In this document: in pieces, positions 5,073 through 7,961 of the stretch
Numbering within the stretch: position 1 is the first letter of the stretch
Layout: each line of letters starts with the position of its first letter
DNA from: Desulfatirhabdium butyrativorans
GTDB taxonomy: Bacteria > Desulfobacterota > Desulfobacteria > Desulfobacterales > DYRK01
Direction of reading: 5' to 3'
Length of the DNA: 7,961 nucleotides
NCBI GenBank assembly: GCA_020718785.1
Contig: DYRK01000262.1
Location: forward strand, 1 to 7,961
Notes under the pieces: model-generated
Seen by the model: only the letters and a program-made list of their open reading frames with translations
Databases searched by the model: none
Told to the model about the DNA's origin: nothing
Made by a program: the position numbers and the translations under genes

Positions 5073-6014
5073 TCATTTCTCACTCAGAACAATACAGTTT
5101 TTGCCTGCTTTTTTCCCACGGTACAGGGCTTCGTCCGCCATTCTGATACAACGGTCAATACTCTGTGAGGGGGAATATGAGCTGATTCCGAAAGTCATGC
5201 TGATTCGGAGATCATAGCTGCCATACTGATAATGCCTGTCAGACAGGTCGCAGCGTATGGCTTCGGCAACGATTTCTCCGCCTTTCAGATCGGTTTCGGG
5301 AAGAAGGATGAGGAATTCCTCTCCGCCCCATCGCGCCGCGCTGTCCTGCTGTCTTATTTCGGAACGCATCAGTTCGGCCACTGAAATAAGAATAAAATCT
5401 CCGCAGTCATGTCCGTATTCATCATTGAATTCTTTGAAGTTGTCTATATCCGACAATATCAGGGAAAAAGGCTTTCCGCTTTCTTCGTTTTTATTTTTTT
5501 CATGTTCGATTTTTTCAATAATGTCACGGCGGTTGGACAGCTTTGTCAGACTGTCTGTCCTTGCGGCAAGTTCCAGTTCATGATAGGCTTTCTGCAATTT
5601 CTGATAGGACAGTTTCAGTTCCTCGCGTGAATGTTTCAGTTCCAGATGCGTCCTTACTCTGGCTAAAACCTCTTCTTTCTGAAAAGGCTTGGTGATATAA
5701 TCCAGGCCGCCCAGTTGGAAGGCTTTGACTTTCTGCGGAATATTGTTGAGCGCGCTGATAAATATAAGCGGTATGTCTTTTGTATTTTCATCGCTTTTCA
5801 GGCGGCGGCAGACTTCAAAGCCGTCCATTTCAGGCATAACGATATCTGTCAGAATCAGGTCCGGGGCTTTTTTGGCGACAAAATTCAATGCTCTGAAGCC
5901 GTCTTTCACCATGGCCACGCGATAACTCATGCTTCTGAGTATCTCTGCCAGCACCTGAAGATTTTTGGTATTGTCATCAACGATCAGTATCGAATATGCG
6001 GTTTCGTCGTTCAT
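5073..6014 (-). CDS. Receiver-GGDEF diguanylate cyclase (SiaD-like role, PleD/WspR-style)
   Basis: A 313-residue soluble response regulator that should make c-di-GMP from two GTP. The receiver (residues 8-123) has D13, D14, phosphoacceptor D57 in LTDIVMP, and K109 in TKPF. A helical linker (about 121-150, LELKHSREELKLSYQKLQKA) joins it to the GGDEF domain (about 151-312). There DSLTKLSNRR, the metal-binding SDIDNFKEFND (D189), and the active-site GGEEF (230-234) are intact. R221-x-x-D224, five residues before GGEEF, is a standard inhibitory I-site, so product feedback is expected. It starts 12 bases after the hybrid kinase stop, with AGAG upstream, and is clearly in the same operon. Unlike Pseudomonas SiaD it carries a receiver, so dual control by phosphorylation and by SiaC is possible. 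SiaC binding is inference. Confidence 0.94.
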   Translation of the reverse strand: MNDETAYSILIVDDNTKNLQVLAEILRSMSYRVAMVKDGFRALNFVAKKAPDLILTDIVMPEMDGFEVCRRLKSDENTKDIPLIFISALNNIPQKVKAFQLGGLDYITKPFQKEEVLARVRTHLELKHSREELKLSYQKLQKAYHELELAARTDSLTKLSNRRDIIEKIEHEKNKNEESGKPFSLILSDIDNFKEFNDEYGHDCGDFILISVAELMRSEIRQQDSAARWGGEEFLILLPETDLKGGEIVAEAIRCDLSDRHYQYGSYDLRISMTFGISSYSPSQSIDRCIRMADEALYRGKKAGKNCIVLSEK

Positions 6015-6026
6015 GTATGTCTCTTT

Positions 6027-7961
6027 TCAGACAGCATCTCTGAGTTTCCTGACAATTTCGGGAAACTCTTTCATGATGATGTCAACTTCGTCAATATTGT
6101 TGATCTGAGTCTGCTCATGCAGTTTTTCGCTGTAACACTTTAAAAAAGGGCTGCCATAAGTCACAGCAAGCTGTTTCAGATCCCAGGCAAAATTTTCCAC
6201 GTCGTCAATGAAAAACATTTCACGGATGTCCTCCCATCTCGGAACAAATTCTTTGTCCAGCAGTCCTGTCATTTCGGACAGACCGGCTCTTGACTTTTCT
6301 GAAAAAACAGCTTTTTCAGGATCGGCAGAACTCTCATGAAAGGTTTTTTCAACTGTGTTTTTTATCTCTTTGTAAGACAAAAATTTTTTCAGTGCAGATA
6401 TCAGCAGATCGTTGTTGACCGGTTTTTTCAGATATCCGTCAAACAGCAGTTTTGCTTTTTCTTCGTTTTCTTTCATGGCAAAAGCAGTCAGGGCAATGAC
6501 CGGAATATGTTTCAGTTTCTCATCGTTTTTGATAATCGCCGTGATCTCATACCCGTCTTTTCCGGGCATCTTCAGGTCCATAAGAATAATATCGGGCAGA
6601 ATCGGACCGGCTTTTTTTCTGCCCAGAATATCCAGGGCATTTTCGCCGTCGAATGCCTCTGTAACAGAAACCGCGGTTTTTTCCAGATAACCTTTAACCA
6701 GTTCTCTGTTGTAATCAACATCGTCAACAATCATAACTGTTGCAGGGTCGAAGCGGATCAGCATCTGTTCCGGCTGCGGACAGCCGCGCGGGATATCCGG
6801 CTTTCCTGCAATGCCGAGTCCTGGAAGTATAAGCCGGAATGTGCTTCCCTTTCCCGCTTCGCTCTCAACCGACACACTGCCGCGCATCATTTCCGCCAGT
6901 CTCCTTGTGATGGCAAGTCCGAGTCCCGAACCGCCGTATTTCGCGGTGTTATGCCCGTCCTGCTGCCTGAAACTCTCAAAAATCAGATCATGCTGGTCTT
7001 CCGGAATTCCGATCCCTGTATCCGAGACATCCGCAATCAGATCAAAGCAGCTTTTCGTCTCATTGCCGAAGTCGCCGTAAAGCGACAGGCTGACCTCTCC
7101 GTTATGGGTGAATTTGACTGCATTTCCGACAAGATTGATCAGAATCTGTCTCAGCCGGACTTCGTCAAGAATAAGATATTCCGGAATACGGCTGCTGACG
7201 GCGATTTTGATTTCTATCTGTTTTTCTCTTGTTTTCGGCAGAAAAAACTCACGGATATCATTGGAAATTCTTTTCACAGAAACCGCTTCGCAGCGAAGTT
7301 CCAGCTTTCCTGCCTCGATTTTGGAAAGATCAAGGACATCGTTCAGAATGGTAAGCAGGGACTGACCGCTTGAAATTATTGTTTTCAGATAGTTTTTCTG
7401 CCGGGCATCCTGAATTTTGGACAGCAGGATTTCGCTGAATCCCAGAATAGCATTCATCGGGGTCCGTATTTCATGGCTCATATTGGCTAAAAATTCGCTT
7501 TTCGCAAGGTTGGCGGATTCAGCCTGTTTTTTTGCAGTTTCAAGCTCTGCGGCATAGTTTCTCAGCTTTTCCCCGGCACGGGCCCTTTCGGTAATATCCT
7601 GCACAATACCCACGATTTTGACGGCTTCTCCGGCTTCGTCGAAAATAATTTCACTTTCGTTCCAGGTCACAAGCACAGTGCCGTCGGTCCGCACAATCCG
7701 GTATTCCGCAAAGGTTTTTCCGCCTTCGTCGAACAGCCGCTGACAGGTCTCTCTGAACAGAGTTCTGTCATCAGGATGAACGAATTTTTCCATAAGCGTG
7801 TCAAAGCGATGATCGAAAATTTCCGGAGTCGTACCGAATATCCGGCACATTTCCTCGGAACATTTTGCCTTGTTTCCGGCCAGATCAATTTCCCAGCTCC
7901 CGATATGGGCGATTCTCTGGGCATGTTCCAGACTTTTCTGACTCTCGCGGAGTGCATCTGC
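6027..7961 (-). CDS. PAS hybrid histidine kinase with C-terminal receiver (N-terminus outside window)
   Basis: The frame is open to the right edge, giving 644 visible residues, numbered here from the edge. A PAS/PAC domain (about 12-127) begins with AQRIAHIGSWEIDL and ends with IVQDITERARAG. A coiled coil leads to HisKA with EFLANMSHEIRTPMNAI (H163). HATPase_c has N-box NLVGNAVKFT (N276, N280), G1 DTGIGIP (314-320) and G2 GGSGLGL (343-349). A receiver (409-527) has D413, D414, phosphoacceptor D462 in LMDLKMPG, and K513. The last 100 or so residues form a helical tail resembling a histidine phosphotransfer domain but without a clear H-x-x-K-G motif. The ATG at 7850 is not the start, since the PAS domain continues upstream of it. 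It is the likely signal input of the cluster. Whether it is membrane-bound cannot be seen here. Confidence 0.93.
   Translation of the reverse strand, partial: ADALRESQKSLEHAQRIAHIGSWEIDLAGNKAKCSEEMCRIFGTTPEIFDHRFDTLMEKFVHPDDRTLFRETCQRLFDEGGKTFAEYRIVRTDGTVLVTWNESEIIFDEAGEAVKIVGIVQDITERARAGEKLRNYAAELETAKKQAESANLAKSEFLANMSHEIRTPMNAILGFSEILLSKIQDARQKNYLKTIISSGQSLLTILNDVLDLSKIEAGKLELRCEAVSVKRISNDIREFFLPKTREKQIEIKIAVSSRIPEYLILDEVRLRQILINLVGNAVKFTHNGEVSLSLYGDFGNETKSCFDLIADVSDTGIGIPEDQHDLIFESFRQQDGHNTAKYGGSGLGLAITRRLAEMMRGSVSVESEAGKGSTFRLILPGLGIAGKPDIPRGCPQPEQMLIRFDPATVMIVDDVDYNRELVKGYLEKTAVSVTEAFDGENALDILGRKKAGPILPDIILMDLKMPGKDGYEITAIIKNDEKLKHIPVIALTAFAMKENEEKAKLLFDGYLKKPVNNDLLISALKKFLSYKEIKNTVEKTFHESSADPEKAVFSEKSRAGLSEMTGLLDKEFVPRWEDIREMFFIDDVENFAWDLKQLAVTYGSPFLKCYSEKLHEQTQINNIDEVDIIMKEFPEIVRKLRDAV

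Noticed and set aside
4619..5217. Overlapping plus-strand frames across the 4903-5072 gap
   Set aside because: They translate the tandem repeat (the FALFSHSG or LYFRTPED type) and antisense parts of the cyclase and kinase genes. They are products of repeat sequence, not genes.
6336..7373. 345-residue open frame on the plus strand
   Set aside because: It lies wholly antisense to the hybrid kinase core, whose motifs are intact. The translated sequence shows no recognisable domain and is rich in Phe, Gln and Arg, as expected of a shadow frame.
7667..7957. 96-residue minus-strand frame at the right edge
   Set aside because: It is in another frame of the hybrid kinase PAS region. The PAS reading frame continues through this stretch to the edge of the window.

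Overview
The window carries a phospho-signalling cluster on the minus strand and one unrelated plus-strand gene. Base composition is moderate, the intergenic gaps are full of palindromic repeats, and the cluster is rich in receiver and histidine-kinase domains. This suggests a large bacterial genome, perhaps a Desulfobacterota-type (delta-proteobacterial) organism. That guess rests on gene style only and is weak.

Layout. A DedA-family membrane protein (108-749, plus) converges on the cluster. The cluster is transcribed from the right edge towards the left. In transcription order it contains: a PAS hybrid histidine kinase with a C-terminal receiver (7961-6027, N-terminus outside the window); a receiver-GGDEF diguanylate cyclase (6014-5073); a receiver-histidine kinase (4902-3778); a receiver-SpoIIE/PP2C phosphatase (3594-2248); a SiaB-type Ser/Thr kinase (1906-1349); and a SiaC-type (DUF1987) phosphoprotein (1346-975).

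How the genes may work together. In the Pseudomonas aeruginosa SiaABCD system, a PP2C phosphatase (SiaA) and a kinase (SiaB) set the phosphorylation state of SiaC. Dephosphorylated SiaC activates the diguanylate cyclase SiaD. All four activities are encoded here, but the SiaA-like phosphatase and the SiaD-like cyclase each carry an N-terminal CheY-like receiver, and the receiver-kinase carries a very similar one. The inferred circuit is a two-component phosphorelay that controls both the Ser/Thr phospho-switch and c-di-GMP synthesis.

Non-coding structure. Nearly every gap holds repeats. A nested-palindrome family has copies at 944-973 (fragment), 2020-2137 and 3631-3760. A MITE-like element at 1963-2169 has inverted ends and flanking 7-bp direct repeats. 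A structured 161-bp insert at 4912-5072 is bounded by a 13-bp direct repeat that appears to have split an ancestral ATGA stop/start overlap. A GC-rich 23-bp palindrome occurs upstream of the DedA gene and again, in frame, inside the phosphatase domain. No tRNA, rRNA or CRISPR array was seen.
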